Assembly: GCA_014529385.2 (NCBI GenBank)
Contig: CM043961.1
Span: forward strand, 16,038,478 to 16,102,477
Length of the DNA stretch: 64,000 nucleotides
Reading direction: 5' to 3'
Source of the DNA: Adiantum capillus-veneris
Lineage: Eukaryota > Streptophyta > Polypodiopsida > Polypodiales > Pteridaceae
Every line of letters starts with the position of its first letter. Within the stretch, counting starts at the first letter, position 1. Below, in pieces: positions 10,538-22,342 of the stretch. The notes beneath the pieces are model-generated. The model made no database searches. It had not been told where the DNA came from and saw nothing but the letters and a program-made list of their open reading frames with translations. Both the position numbers and the translations under genes were made by a program.

Positions 10538-12150
10538 AGAATATGTCAATGCACAGAGGCCCAAGACCATATGGAAAGTGATTTGTCCCACTACATTTGT
10601 GTCTAGAATTTTTCCTCTGTCTAGGAACAATGCTCACAAGTTCCCTCATAAGGGAGATAAACTTCAAGGAGGAGATAAATCCAACTCAGATTCCAAACCA
10701 TAAGAAGAGGGAGAAGGGAGTTAACAACGGTAGGAATAAACTCTCTCCTGACAAGCTTGAAAGGCACAAGAAAGAGAATAAATGTCTTTGATGTGGGGAA
10801 ACCAGTCATAGTTATTGTGATTTTAAAAAATTAACCAAAATGGACAATCCCAAGCTGCTCAAGTTTTGACACATAACAACTCAAGTTAACAAGGAGCTCC
10901 ATTATGCTATGTGTGGGGAAAGATTTGGTACCAAGTTTCCTTCATCCTATTTGATTGTGGTTATATCCATAACTTTATCGCCCCCGATATGGTTGCCAAG
11001 CTAGGTATTCACTTTTGTGAGCCGGGTCCCACCAAAGAAGCAAATGGAGCTTTTGAAGGACAAAAATCCAAGTTACCCCTTTAATTGGTAAACTCCGAGT
11101 TCACATCTAAGGACATGTTGATCAGGAAGACTTTTACATTTCCCCTTTAAAGCATGAGGATGTTCTTTTAGGTTCACCCTGGTTTATACGTATGTCAACT
11201 AGCCTTCAATTGAGTAATTAAATTTCAACATAGAGGTAGAGAAGTAGTCATTTAGTCTAATATCAATGGTAGCACGATTCCCATTGTATCCTAGGAATAT
11301 TTTCATGAATCAATGAAGCGGTCTTTTTTTTTTTGCATACATGGTTTATGTTAAAGAGATCTGTGTCTAATGGAAATCTACTCTCTACTCGTAATTCTAA
11401 TTCTTCTAAAGAAGATTTTTATTTAAAAGAATTTCTTGATAAGCATGCTTCTTTGTTTATTTACACTATTCCAACGGAACTCCCTCCTTCTACATGTGAA
11501 GATGCAAATAAAATTGAACTCTTTCCTAAAATTTCTCACCTAACAAACTCCTTTACTGTGTCTCTTATGGTGACAACAAAAAGAGATCATGATGTAGGTC
11601 AATTAGTTATTGGAGAAAAAAATGGTTCGACCAAGACATCCCCTTTTTTCTCTCCGATACTTTTAGTGCAAAAAAACAATGGTCATACTGAATGTGTATG
11701 GACTATCGTGCGCTAACTAAGATTATCATAAAGAATCAATTTTTGTTCCCAAGGATTGAGGAATTTTTTGACAAGCTGTAAGGCTCTTTCCACTTCAGGA
11801 TTGACCTTAAAAGTGGTTATCACCAAATCCGAGTATAGCTAGAAGACATTCATAAAATCGCATTCAAAACCACTTTTTGTTTATACAAATACATAGTGAT
11901 GCCTTTTGGCATCACTAACACACCAACTACATTCAATTAAATGGTAGATACGCTATTTTGTAAGCATGAGCTTACATATGAGGCTTCTTTAATGATATCA
12001 TAATCTATTAAAAAACTCTTGATGAGCATAAAGATTACCTAAGGGAAATTTGCATGATCATAAGATTTAGATCAATGAAAAACAAAGTGATTTTTCCTTG
12101 CAAGAGATATAGTGTTTGGGTCATACTATAAAGATGGTACATAGATGCAA
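10538..12150 (+). pseudogene. Ty3/gypsy gag-pol remnant (gag end, protease, RT)
   Basis: This continues the gag interrupted at 4901. In order are: a basic gag tail; a damaged zinc knuckle KENKCL, stop, CGETSHSYC near 10790; a retropepsin trace in which a CGYIHNFIAPDMVAKLGI-like frame (near 10965) parallels the gypsy DSGATHNFI motif; a linker ORF at 11333-11716; and an RT fragment. The RT reads RIDLKSGYHQIRV and IAFKTTFCLYKYIVMPFGIT (about 11795-11925), then a weaker finger region to about 12150. The gypsy YVDD-type active site is not readable. RNase H and integrase are absent. Several stops make it a pseudogene; pol would copy element RNA to DNA. Confidence 0.8.
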
Positions 12151-12184
12151 AGTCTTTAGAAAGACTAGCTACGTTCTCTCTCTC

Positions 12185-13205
12185 TTAAGCTAGTGCAACT
12201 TGTAGTTGTCTATTGTCGTCATGGAGGCTCTCAAGATGTTGTTGTAGCTTGGCATTCTCCTTGGCTATTGCATCGGCCTTCTCCTTGGCATCTTGAGCAT
12301 ATAATTCTCTTAGTTGGGACACTGCCCACTGACATTTGAACTGGAATTTGAGTGCTTCAAGATGTTGATCTAGGTCAAATTCTCTCATCAATCTGTCTGT
12401 ATCTTCAATTACCACTCTCAAATGGGGTGGCATTAGGCCTCTTTCTTGAGCTTTCTATTGTTGTGAGGCTCCAAGCACTAACTCTTTGCTTTGTTGATGG
12501 TGGGTTGCATGGTCTTTTCTCTCTTCTATTTTGGTTCGATTAGTCCTTACGGCTCCTTCTTTCTCAGTCTGTTGTAGCTTTGCTATAGCTTTCTCTTGGC
12601 CCTCTTGAGTTGTTTCTGTCTTCTCTTGGCCTTCATTAGCTTTCACAAAGTCATTTTTCTTTGGCTGAGCCTACTCTTGATATTCTAAGCTCTTTTCAGT
12701 CTCTTCTTTCTCTTCGGCTGTAGGAGGTGGTGTTACCGACTTTTCAGTCTCATGTTGTTGTTCACTAGTAGTGTCCTCCTTTGGTGGTTCCTCTTGAGTA
12801 GTGTTTTGGCCCTTTGGAGTGTCTACTAGGGATTCTAGATCATCCACCTTTTGTCATTTTGAATCCTCAGCTTCATGTTGTTGAGATTTCCTTTTAAGCA
12901 CTTCATGGACGTGTTATCTAAATGTTTTGGTGAGCTCTAGATCCTTGTCAGCTTTTCTTCATATGTATTTCTTTGATTTCTCTAGCTCTTGAAAACTTTT
13001 CTTCGACTATATTTCTTGAATTTCCCCATCTGCTTGGCCTTCCTTTTCTTATCCCTCTCTATGTCATCTTCTTCGTCCGCATCAGAGCCTGATTCATCAA
13101 CTTTCTTCTTTTCCTCTGCCATCTTCTTTCTTCTTTCCTCCTGTCCAACCGTTGAGCTTCTTCCATAGATCTTTGATTCTGCGTTCTTGGTATCTGCTCA
13201 TCCAA
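12185..13205 (-). pseudogene. Unrecognised charged coiled-coil protein remnant
   Basis: Read on the minus strand, several frames together give a Lys/Glu/Gln-rich protein. Examples are QRLDRRKEERRWQRKRRK, VDESGSDADEEDDIERDKKR, KANEGQEKTETTQEGQEKA, and finally a 82-codon ORF (12433 to 12185) with LRELYAQDAKEKADAIAKEN and LQQHLESLHDDNRQLQ. The heptad-like spacing indicates a coiled coil. Frames switch repeatedly, so it is decayed. It probably belongs with the minus-strand remnant at 15445-16030. It resembles the structural ORF of an LTR element in style only; I do not recognise the family. Confidence 0.4.
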
Positions 13206-13620
13206 TTTGCATCTATTTTTTACTAGAAGAATGGTGATATCTTGTTTATCCTCTTCTTCTTCCGTTGTGGACTGATATTATGAAGGAAATCCCCTATTTC
13301 TTGGCTTAATCTCTCCGTTGAGTTCTCGGGGGGTTCATCATTTAGTACCCCCCTATATAATGTGCATTCGTGGGGTATTAAAAAAATCCCTCTTTTAACA
13401 TGTTTGAATGAATAAAACGACCCCCCATATAAACCCCCCATATTTTAATGTATCTTTGTTAAATTTCTTAAAACCTTTGCATTTCAAAACCCCTCCTTTT
13501 GAACTCACATTGGTGTAGCCAAAGTAGGTCCAAGCTGGAAAGTGTGCAATGCCAAGCAAAGACTGCAAGCAGATGTAGTGCAAAAGGCTAGAGCAGGTAT
13601 GAACAGGCTAGTGGCAGTGG
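13206..13620 (-). pseudogene. Probable continuation of the unrecognised minus-strand protein
   Basis: Minus-strand open stretches at 13583-13395 (CKGFKKFNKDTLKYGGFIWG) and 13441-13223 (EPPENSTERLSQEIGDFLHN) read into the charged remnant below 13205 through frameshifts. No domain is recognised. Continuity is inferred from position and strand only. Confidence 0.25.
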
Positions 13621-15440
13621 GGATGTATGCTTAATGTGTTTTTTTAGACAAAAAAGGCTTCAAAAATGTTCCAGATGGGATAGCAGTTAGAGGTGCCTGA
13701 AGTGCTAATTCAATGATCTAGAATGTAGTGTTCAATTTTCTCTAGAAGCCAGTCTAGATGGCTCGTCAAACAGAGCCCCGATGTGCCAGATATTGCAGCT
13801 CAAAGTTAGAAGGTGTTGCAGATCCTCGACGGCGGATAGAGCAACTAGGGACAGATGGCTAGAGTGAATGTCAGCAGGATAGATGTGTATAGCTCAAATT
13901 ATGGAGCATGCATGTCTTCTTGGATTTCCAATCAGAGCTCTCGATAGCAAGTTATGACCAGTTGAAGTTTTGCCGAGGGCGAGTTAGGGCCAGTTATGGA
14001 CCGAGTAGACCGCATGGAGAGTCGTGCCATTTGGCATCTTTTGGACCTTGGTGCAATTCTAGAGGGAAGTATGTGTTGTGTGGAGACAACAAGAACTGAT
14101 AGTTTGTTAATTGGGTTCTAGGGCGGTGAGATATGCCGAGCTCAAGGCGAGTGTAAATACAGAGAAATGATGCCCTATGTTTTTTTGCCTTTTTTGCGGC
14201 CCCGGATGACAGTCCTAGAAATCTTGAAATGTGGCAAGAAGTAGGCGATTTGAAGAGGGAAATGGGGAGTTTTAGTGGGTCTTTACAGCTTGGAGATCGG
14301 GTCTGTAGGTAAACAATGGGAGCTTGGCCAATTAGGACAAAAAAAATGGGCAAAATGGGAGGTTTTTTTGCAATTTTCTCATGGAAAATGGGGTCCTTGG
14401 AGGGCGTTCACCAAATGCTGCCACGTGGCTGGCCCGGTTAACCCACATGGGGAGTGGAGTTTGAACCCAAAGGGTATTTAGGCAAGAAGACACCCCTATT
14501 GTAGGCATGAGTTGGAGAATAAGGAGCTTGGAGCTTCGTTGGTTATGGAGCCTGCGATGGTAGCCCCGTATTGGCTCTATTGATGGTGCTTGTGGCCCTG
14601 CAGGGGCACATGATGTTGGTCTTTTGGCCAAAGGACGACGGCGGTAATTGCGCTCGCCAGCGGTGATGATCAGCAATAGTACGATGAGATGGCATGGTGC
14701 TCGATGGGGGCCGGGTTCACACAGGCGGCAGCCCCGCCAAATTTTTTGAAGCAAAGACAGGCGATATCGCTAGTGGTCCTTAGCATAGAAGGGAGGAGTC
14801 CCATGCAATGGAGGAGAGAGAGACAATTCAAAGGAATCCCAAGGGGGCCACCATGTGCAAAGTGTAGGCGAGGCCATTCCAAGGTGGGCACAGCAGATCA
14901 AAGGGGCTCCAAGGGAAGCCGGACAAAGCGAGTGCTAGAAGGCCTGGGGATATGGGGTGAGTTCCATAGAGGGGGAGAGAGAGAGTGTCTTTAAAGACAA
15001 GAGCCGAGAGGGCATGTGAGGAGAAGGGCTAGGAGAGGTGGCCCTCCAAGTGATAGAGAGAAAGGGTGAGTCCAAGGGCAGCCAAGAAAGGAAAGGGCCG
15101 GACAAAAATGGTCAAAGAGGAGGTCAAAAGAGCAATGCATTTTAAGCCTCCCAAAGGGAAAAAATAAAGGAGAAAAAATAAAAAAATAAAAAAATGATGC
15201 CAAGGGGCACTAGTGATATCGCTAGTGCACCCCCCCCCCCCCAAGCACAAGCAAAAGAAGAGAGTTAGAGGGCAGATAAAGCCAAAGGTGGCTACCCTTC
15301 CACAAAAAAGGGTGCAAGGTGGACCAATCAGCGGGTGATTTCCCAAATTGAAAGGGGCACCCCTATATAAGCCATTTTTTAGCTCTTTGCAACAACGGAT
15401 AACTCTTTGGTATGCCAACACCATGGCCATTACCACTGCA
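13621..15440. other. GC-richer non-coding block, possibly an inserted element
   Basis: This 1.8-kb block is visibly richer in G and C than its flanks. It contains many purine-rich stretches, a C run (about 15229-15242) and a TATA-like tatataag (15364-15371). ORFs at 13994-14353, 14332-14754, 14689-14994 and 15029-15436 overlap on both strands and none resembles a known protein. It separates two minus-strand remnants that look like one protein, so it may be an insertion. No terminal repeats or target duplication were found. Confidence 0.35.
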
Positions 15441-15444
15441 ATGT

Positions 15445-16030
15445 GTAAATTTGGATTTGTGTAGTGGGGTGGTTTTTGAGATGTTGTGAAATCAATCTTG
15501 AGGGCAACTCTATCTCGGTGTAGGTCAGTTCCTTGTATGTGAATTTGTGCCCATTCTACTTGATAACTTCATTATCATTGTCTATAGCCTTGGTCTTGTG
15601 GAGAAAATTATGATTCCCCACTAGTATGTGGAGTGCTTGGTTGATGAGTTCATTTGTTATCCGGACCTTAACAGTTTCACTGCCTTTGTTTGTGAGTGTT
15701 GCTTCTCCATTGTACTGGATTGAGCTCATGAGCTCAGGTGCTCTCTTGAAGTCTATTCCCCATGGCAGAAGCCGAAAGAATGTATCTAGCTATAGGCAGA
15801 TTGATCCTTCAATGACCTCTCTTTGCTGGTGCAAGGTCCACAATTCTCTCAAAATTATGGTCACTTTCACTTTGGTACCATTCACTGCTTGAAATTTTTC
15901 GATGAATGCTGTTGCTGGTATCTTTGCTAGTTCTTCCTATGAGACGTGTGCATTTTCATTTGACGAGATATCGATGACCTTGTAGAGAGCTGCTTCCCAC
16001 TTTTCAAAGCTCTTCTTCGAGGCATGTTGC
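15445..16030 (-). pseudogene. Unrecognised minus-strand protein remnant
   Basis: One minus-strand frame stays readable over about 190 codons with only three in-frame stops. It passes through SFEKWEAALYKVIDISSNEN, TAFIEKFQAVNGTKVKVTI, APELMSSIQYNGEATLTN and ITNELINQALHILVGNHNFL. That length with few stops implies former coding sequence. I do not recognise the family. It may be the N-terminal part of the coiled-coil protein at 12185-13205. Confidence 0.4.
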
Positions 16031-16930
16031 TATCAAAAAACCAATTGATTAGCTCATGTAATTTGTCAGAAAGTTGTTTAGAAAGTTGAGAAAAATGCAA
16101 ACTTGACCATAATATAAAAAAATGAGCATAGCTTGATCAAAACAACTTCAAATTTGACCAAACTTCACTGGTGCATTTAGGACAACTATATGCAATAGTT
16201 CATGTTGTCACATGTCAGATTTTTGTATGAAGTACATGGATTGCGATCCATTTTGGAACACATTTTTTACTTTTGATGATACCACATGATGAAGCATGAT
16301 ATGGGGATGCTATGGTCCAAAACTTTTTGAATTTGAATTATTGGTTTGAGATTTATGCCAATTCTTGGAAAAAATTTGCAAACTTAGAGAAATTTGGCAC
16401 TTTGGCTAGGGTTTTGAAATCCAAATGGCTTGATACTTTAGGGTTAGGCTTTATTTGGTAGTTGGGACCCGATGACAAGGTTTTGGCTTGGAAAGGTGAA
16501 AAAGGTACATGGATTGCGATCCATGCGGCCTTTTCGGGTGAAACTTGGTATACATGTGTAAGATTTGTAGTTGCTGTAACTATGGTAAATATACAAAGCC
16601 TATTCAAAGAGTCTTGGTTCTACAAAATCAATGATAACTTGCCCAAATATAGAAAAGGTTGGTATTGTGGAATCTTAAGCACGACAATACTATAGCTAGG
16701 AAATTTCAAAACTGAATTCGGATAAAAATCAACCTCGATATTCCCAAAATTTTGTAGAATTACTGTAATTTACTAAAATAATTGAAAGGTTTTAGTAATC
16801 ATTAAAGCCCAATACTTTTATTTTAACCTACTAGATATTTTCCATAATAAAGCAGAGAATAGGCTTGAAAATTAGCAAAGTTGAAATTAGAGTGGACAAG
16901 TGATGGAAAAGGCCATTTGTTAGGGATTGA
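16031..16930. repeat. Two units of the palindrome-bearing repeat family
   Basis: Near-palindromes at 16233-16252 and 16506-16525 (core catggattgcgatccat) lie 273 bp apart. The second is followed by ggtgaaacttggtatacatg, a phrase recurring after the palindrome at 41779. The remaining sequence is AT-rich and non-coding. Confidence 0.7.
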
Positions 16931-17385
16931 TTTAGAAGTAGTTGGCGCCATCTAGAGTTGGAGGCATGCTTGAGCTGCAAGAAACTGCTAGAAACTGCCC
17001 CTATGTGCCAGGAAAAGCTATAAATAGGCTATTAAGCTTCACAATTTCTCTTAGAGTCAGAGTTCTGGCCAAAAATCTCTTGTGTTAGAGAGACACTTCA
17101 TGAAAATCACTAAGAGAGAAAAATTCTAGTGGTTAAGCAAGGTAATTATTGTTAGCCGCAGTTAATTATTGAATGATATTAATTTATGTCTAATTTTCTA
17201 CTTATCTTATTAATCAAAGAAGATTAGACCTTTCTCTACTATAAATTACTCTCTTATATACTATTAGACTTTTGATTACTTAATCCTTAATTATGATTGG
17301 TAATATAGCTAATTATTAACCTATATTAGGGCTACAATTGATTAATTTTGATCCAAATTAAGGAGAAATATAGTAGTTAATCTTA
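16931..17385 (+). other. LTR-like non-coding segment with TATA box
   Basis: It contains ctataaataggc (about 17019) about 75 bp after ttggcgccatc (16942). The first resembles a plant TATA box; the second shares only its first bases with a gypsy primer-binding site. No LTR pair was found. It might be the promoter side of whatever contained the ORF at 19095. Confidence 0.2.
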
Positions 17386-18700
17386 GTTAATTACAACTTA
17401 GTTTTTTTAATAATTACTTTGGCCTTAAAACATTATTTTTGGCTAAAAATTAATAGAGATAATTAGCAAACATGTTTGAAATTTAATGGGATATTCATTA
17501 AAAAATATTGAAGTGCTAATAGCTCGAGATAATGAGCTCATAAATAGTTAATTAGTTTTAATCATTATTTTGGCCTAAAAACCTTGTTTTTTGTTGAAAA
17601 TTAATAGGGATAACTAGCAGACATGTATAAAGTTACTGACATATTTCTAAAAATAATATCTAAGTGATAATAACTTGAGATAATTAGCTGATAAATAGTT
17701 AACTAGTTTTACTAATTATATTGGCCCTTTGGCTAAAAAATAATGGGGATAATTAGCAAACATGTTTAAAAGCTAATGAGATATTTATTAAAAAAAGATC
17801 TAAGTGTTATTAACCCACAATAATTAGTTCATAAATAGTGAATTAGTTTTAATAATTATCTTGGCCTTAAAATCTTGTTTTTGGCTAAAAATTAATAGAG
17901 ATAATTAATAAACATGTTTAAAAGTTAATGAGATATTCATTAAAAAATATTGAAGTGTTGATAATTCAAGATAATTATCTTCAAAATAGGTAATTAGTTT
18001 TAGTAATAATCTTGGTCTAAAAATCTTATTTTTGACTGAAAATTAATAAGGATAATTAACAAACATGTTTGAAAGTTAATGAGATGTTTATCAGAGAAAG
18101 ATCTAAGTGTTAATAACCCGATATAACTAGATCATAAAGAGGTAGTTAGTTTTGATAATTATCTTGGCCTAAAAACCTTAGTTTTGACTAAAAATTAATG
18201 AGGATAAGTAGCAAACATGTTTAAATGTTAATGAGATATTTATCATAGAAATATTAAAGTGCTAATAACCCAAGATAGTTAGCTCATGAATAGTTAATTG
18301 ATTTGAATAATTATCTTGACCTAAAACCCTATTTTTGTTGAAAATTAATGGAGATAATTAGCAAACATGTTTAAAAGTTAAAAAGATATTTATCAAAGAA
18401 ATATCTAAGTGCTAATAACTCGATATAAATAGTTCTTAAAGAGGTAATTAGTTTAAGTAATTATCTTGGTTTAAAAACCTTGTTTTGGTTTAAAATTAAT
18501 GGGAATAATTAGCAAACATGTTTTAAAGTTTATGAGATGTTTATCAAAAAATTATCTAATTTGAGATAACTATCTCATAAATAGCTAATTAGTTTTAGTA
18601 ATTATCTTGGCTTAAAAACCTTGTTTTTGGCTAAAAATTAATGGAAAAATTAGTAAATCCATTTAAAAGTTTTTATCATAAATATTGGAGATAGAATACA
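17386..18700. repeat. Tandem array of about nine 150-bp AT-rich units
   Basis: The phrase aaacatgttt recurs near 17468, 17620, 17757, 17911, 18061, 18212, 18362 and 18512, a period close to 150 bp. Each unit also carries ttagttttaataattatctt, tggcctaaaaaccttg and ggctaaaaattaatgggga or variants. Units differ from each other by many substitutions, so the array is old or evolving slowly. It has no coding capacity. Confidence 0.9.
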
Positions 18701-19094
18701 TTGTTAGAAAGTTGAGATAAATATATTTTCATGAGATAATTATTATAATAAATATCAATCCAAAAACAAGCTATTTTTGGAATTAATTAAAAGGGTCAAA
18801 CTAGGAAAAATGCTCAAAAAAATATGAGATAATTAGTAGGTCCTAGAAACCCTATAATAAATCTAGGATAAAAATATCTTACATATATAAACAATTAGGA
18901 AATTACTATGTTAAATAGTTACTAATCTCGACTATAATTTAAAGAAAAAGCTAGCAAGTTAGTTTTCAAAAGTTAATCATGAAGTTCTTATGGCTAAACT
19001 AAGGCATAAAGAGTGACGAGAATGATATTAAGCCACAAGAATCTTCTGTAATCACCTATAATACCCCAGAGTTTAGAAACATGTTTAAGAAGTC
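18701..19094. other. AT-rich spacer
   Basis: Non-coding sequence between the tandem array and the ORF at 19095. I see no repeat or gene in it. Confidence 0.5.
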
Positions 19095-19215
19095 ATGGCT
19101 CCCAAGAGGACCCGAGAAAACCAACCAATGGAAGAAGATGGTAGAATTACAAAGACGGCCAAGGCCTCTCATGATCATGAGGTTGGACCAAGCAGTAAGC
19201 CTACGGACGGGAGTG
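19095..19215 (+). pseudogene. N-terminal ORF interrupted by copia insertion
   Basis: The frame starts MAPKRTRENQPMEEDGRITK and stays open (basic, hydrophilic) until the copia left end at 19216. The uninterrupted allele would continue at 24361 (gagtgatgcc), where a TGA follows within three codons and a donor-like cag|gtgagt lies at 24392-24400. It could be the start of a gypsy gag or of a host gene exon. There is not enough protein to decide. Confidence 0.3.
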
Positions 19216-19216
19216 T

Positions 19217-19443
19217 TGTTGGAACTAGGGTTGTAGAGAAACGCACACAGCTTGGAGAAGACGAAGGAAGCTCAAGGCACAAATAGAGAGTGTGTTACTT
19301 GGTGTGCAATGGAAATATAGATAGCCCTAGAGTGATGGGCGTATATAGAATGCACGGGGAAAAAAACCACCTAAAGAAGGAAAAAAATGCCCCGGCGGTC
19401 CTAGTGTGTTCACACACATCACTACCACATGTATGTGGTAACA
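19217..19443 (-). repeat. 3' LTR of minus-strand copia element
   Basis: 227 bp, reading tgttggaactag to tggtaaca on the plus strand, matching 24123-24349 in length and sequence with a modest number of substitutions. Confidence 0.9.
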
Positions 19444-19454
19444 AATCCCCCCTG
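19444..19454 (-). other. Polypurine tract of minus-strand copia element
   Basis: Plus-strand aatcccccctg, that is CAGGGGGGATT in the element sense, directly adjoins the 3' LTR. Confidence 0.8.
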
Positions 19455-19518
19455 GAGTGATGTGGTGAATGAGAGCTAGCACATGAGTAAAGGGAAGTGC
19501 CATGCCCTGAGGACATGA

Positions 19519-20300
19519 TTAGTTTACAAAGGGGAGTAAGCCCAAAGCTTTGTGGAAAGCTTCGAGCTTCTCATGAGACAATGCCTTTGTGAAAAGATCT
19601 GCAAGGTTGTCCTCTGTTGGCACATAAGCCAAGCTGATCTCTCCTGCTAAGAGCTTCTCCCTGAGAAAGTGGTAATGCACCTCAATGTGCTTTGTACGAG
19701 CATGAAAAAATGGGTTCCTCGCAACTGCCAATGCGCTCTGACTACTATCAGTGTAGATAGTGTTGGCAGTGTCCTGTCCAACACCCAAATCAACCATAAG
19801 GCGTCTGACCCATACACACTCAACCGTAGCTGTGAAGATTTCCCTATACTCAACCTCACAAATCGAAGTAGCCACAGTAGGTTGCTTCTTGCTCAACCAT
19901 GATATACATGAACTGCCAAGCATGAAGCAAAAACCACTTGTGGACACTCGCCTGTCAAAACAACCAACCCAATCTGAGTCTGAAAAAGCATCTAAATCTG
20001 GCGGCAATGATCCCCCCTTGGGATAAAACAAGCCAAGATGTAAAGTTCCACTAAGGTAGCAAAAAATCCTCTTGAGAGCCTGCCAATGCTTAGACCCTGA
20101 GCTATGCATAAGTCTGCTGATCTGTGAGACTGCAAACTGAATATCTGGCCTCGTGTTGCATATATAAATGAGGCAGCAACGACAGTTTGGTAAAGAGTGA
20201 CATCAGCAGGATCCCCAACATCATGAAGGCTCAATTTCAAACCTGTTTCCATGGGAGTGGCAATAGGTTTGCAATCCTCAAGTCCAAACTTACATAGCAA
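19519..20300 (-). pseudogene. copia RNase H and connection domain
   Basis: The 20109-19519 frame covers WQALKRIFCYLSGTLHLGL, DAFSDSDWVGCFDRRVSTSG, TSICEVEYREIF, ARTKHIEVHYHFLREKL and DNLADLFTKALSHEKLEAF. These are the standard copia RNase H blocks, including the Asp and Glu positions of the D-E-D core. The preceding connection (20300-19992) carries KPIATPMETGLKLS but shifts frame near 20109. RNase H degrades the RNA strand of the RNA-DNA hybrid. The 196-residue C-terminal frame is itself open to the natural stop at 19519. Confidence 0.9.
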
Positions 20301-20345
20301 TGTCTCTATGTAACTTTTCTAACACAAGGCATTACCACCATCACA

Positions 20346-21023
20346 CTACTTAAACTGTATGCCCAAATAATGATGCAACAACCCCAAATCTTTCATCTTG
20401 AAAGTAGCATTCAAATCGGGCTTAAATGCAGAAATATGTCTCTCATTTGGTCCAGTGATCAACAAATCATCTACATAAAGAACCACAATGAGAAGTACAT
20501 CACCCTCACGCTTTACATACAATGTGCTTTTTGTTGGACTGTTACGAAAGCCTTGTTTGACCAAATGAGTGTCACCTTTCTCATACCAAGTACGAGGAGA
20601 TTGCTTCAACCCATACAAAGCCTTGTTACATTTTCATACTTTGTCCTCTTGTCCTTTCTTGACAAAACCGCGAGGCTGCGTTACATAAACTTTCTCAAAT
20701 ATGTCACCATTCGAGAAAGCAATAACAATGTCTGATTGATGTACATCCCAACCAAAATGAGCTGCCAATGCACATAGAAAACACACAGTAGTCATACGAC
20801 AAGTGGGAGCAAGAGTCTCTTCATAATCTATGCCTTTTTGTTGTGCATAACCCTTTGCAACAAGTCGAGCCTTATGGCAATCGATCTCACCATCCGGCTT
20901 GCGTTTCAACTTGTAAACCCACTTCGTACCAATGGCCTTTTTTCCAGGAGGCAAATCACATAAAGTCCATGTGTCATTTTCTATAAGTGCATCATATTCT
21001 GATTGCATATGACAACCATCCAA
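20346..21023 (-). pseudogene. copia reverse transcriptase, broken
   Basis: Two frames together make the RT. The 21023-20634 frame has YDALIENDTWTLCDLPPGKK, IGTKWVYKLKRKPDGEIDCH, KARLVAKGYAQQKGIDYEET and QSDIVIAFSNGDIFEKVYVT (copia usually has DVKTAFLNGDL). The 20618-20346 frame has MYGLKQSPRTWYEK, the catalytic LYVDDLLITG, and MKDLGLLHHYLGIQ. A stop and frame break between them inactivates it. Confidence 0.9.
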
Positions 21024-22270
21024 TTTTTTGAATTTTGTGCCTCATCAAAAGACAGAGGCTTCTCAACATCACGTAAGCTAGACACAACCAAAGCATAACA
21101 ATCTGATGCATAAGATGCATGGTGAGAGCCTGAACGAGTATTACTAGATAAAGGTGCATCCAATTTACTGTCACGCAAAGTGTGCACCAGCCATTTTGGC
21201 ATACCTCTAGCCTGCTCATTTTCAGCCCTTTCCTCATCAAGTACATCATGTACATCTGCATCAGTAATAGGCTGATCTGTAACATTTTTAGAAACCCCCA
21301 TAGGCTGTACATTTTCCTCATTGGAAATTAAATTTGTATTTCCACCACTAAAAAGAGGCAACAAAGTGTCATAAATGTCCTGTAAGCTTATATTACTGTC
21401 TCTAGTACATGACAGCAAGGGCTGAACAGAATCTTCCAAAAACACTACATCCCGTGAAACCAAAATACATTTTTTTTGCAGATGATACAACCTGTAACCT
21501 TTTCTTTCAACACTATAACCAACAAAAATACATTTGACAGCATTATCATCCAATTTCTGCATTGTGTTTGTGGCACCAAAGCATATGCCAAACAACCAAA
21601 AACACGCATGTGCTCAATAGAAGGCTTTCTATCATGCCATGCTTCATATGGAGTAATAGTCTGCAAAGCTTTCGTAGGACACCTGTTCAGTTCATAAGTG
21701 GCACACATGATGGCCTCAAGCCAAAAAAGAATGCGGCAAAGCTTGACTTTTGACCATAGATCGTGCCATTTCCGTAAGTGACCTATTTTTCCTCTCAGCA
21801 ACACCATTTTGCTGAGGTGTATAAGGCACTGTATATTGGTGTTTTATCCCATGACTAGCCAGAAATGCATTGAATTCATGAGACATATACTCCCCCCCTC
21901 GATCGAAACGGAGGGTGCCCATAGTATATTTCGAGACATTTTCAACCATAGCCAAAAATTGTTTGAAGCACATAAATACTTCGGACTTCGCTTTAAGCAG
22001 AAATACCCATGCATTCCTGGAGTAATCATCAACAAAAGTCACGAAGTACAGGTAATTGCCCAAGGACGGGGTTTGCATGGGCCCACAAACATCACTATGC
22101 ACAAGCTGCAACCTGCATGTGGCACGAATTGAACCATCCTTTGGAAACTTAGAATGTTGCATCTTACCCAAAATACAACCTTCACAAACATGTTTGACAG
22201 GTGCTTCAAGAGGCAGCAAAGAAGTAACCATATCAGATTTGTGCAAATGCAGGAAATTGGAAAACTTCAC
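21024..22270 (-). pseudogene. copia integrase, broken
   Basis: The N-terminal zinc-finger tail reads HVCEGCILGKMQHSKF. The core shows LVHSDVCGPMQTPSLGNYLY (first Asp), LRFDRGGEYMSHEFNAFLAS (second Asp) and YTPQQNGVAERKNRSLTEMA (Glu), so the D,D,E triad is present. The C-terminal part continues in other frames: NRCPTKALQTITPYEAWHD, then KLDDNAVKCIFVGYSVERKG YRLYHL in the 21595-20981 frame. The hydrophilic linker to RT follows. Frameshifts near 21720 and 21600 separate the parts. Confidence 0.9.
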
Positions 22271-22342
22271 ATGACCAAAACGTGCATGCCAAAGTTTTGC
22301 ATCTGAAATAGCCCTTAAATTTGCAACTGCATTTGCAAAATT

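Noticed and set aside
14689..14994. 101-codon ORF in the GC-richer block as a gene
   Set aside because: Overlapping ORFs on both strands are expected in GC-rich sequence and no motif is present.
16942..16952. ttggcgccatc as a gypsy primer-binding site
   Set aside because: Only the first seven or eight bases match a known tRNA end and no LTR precedes it.
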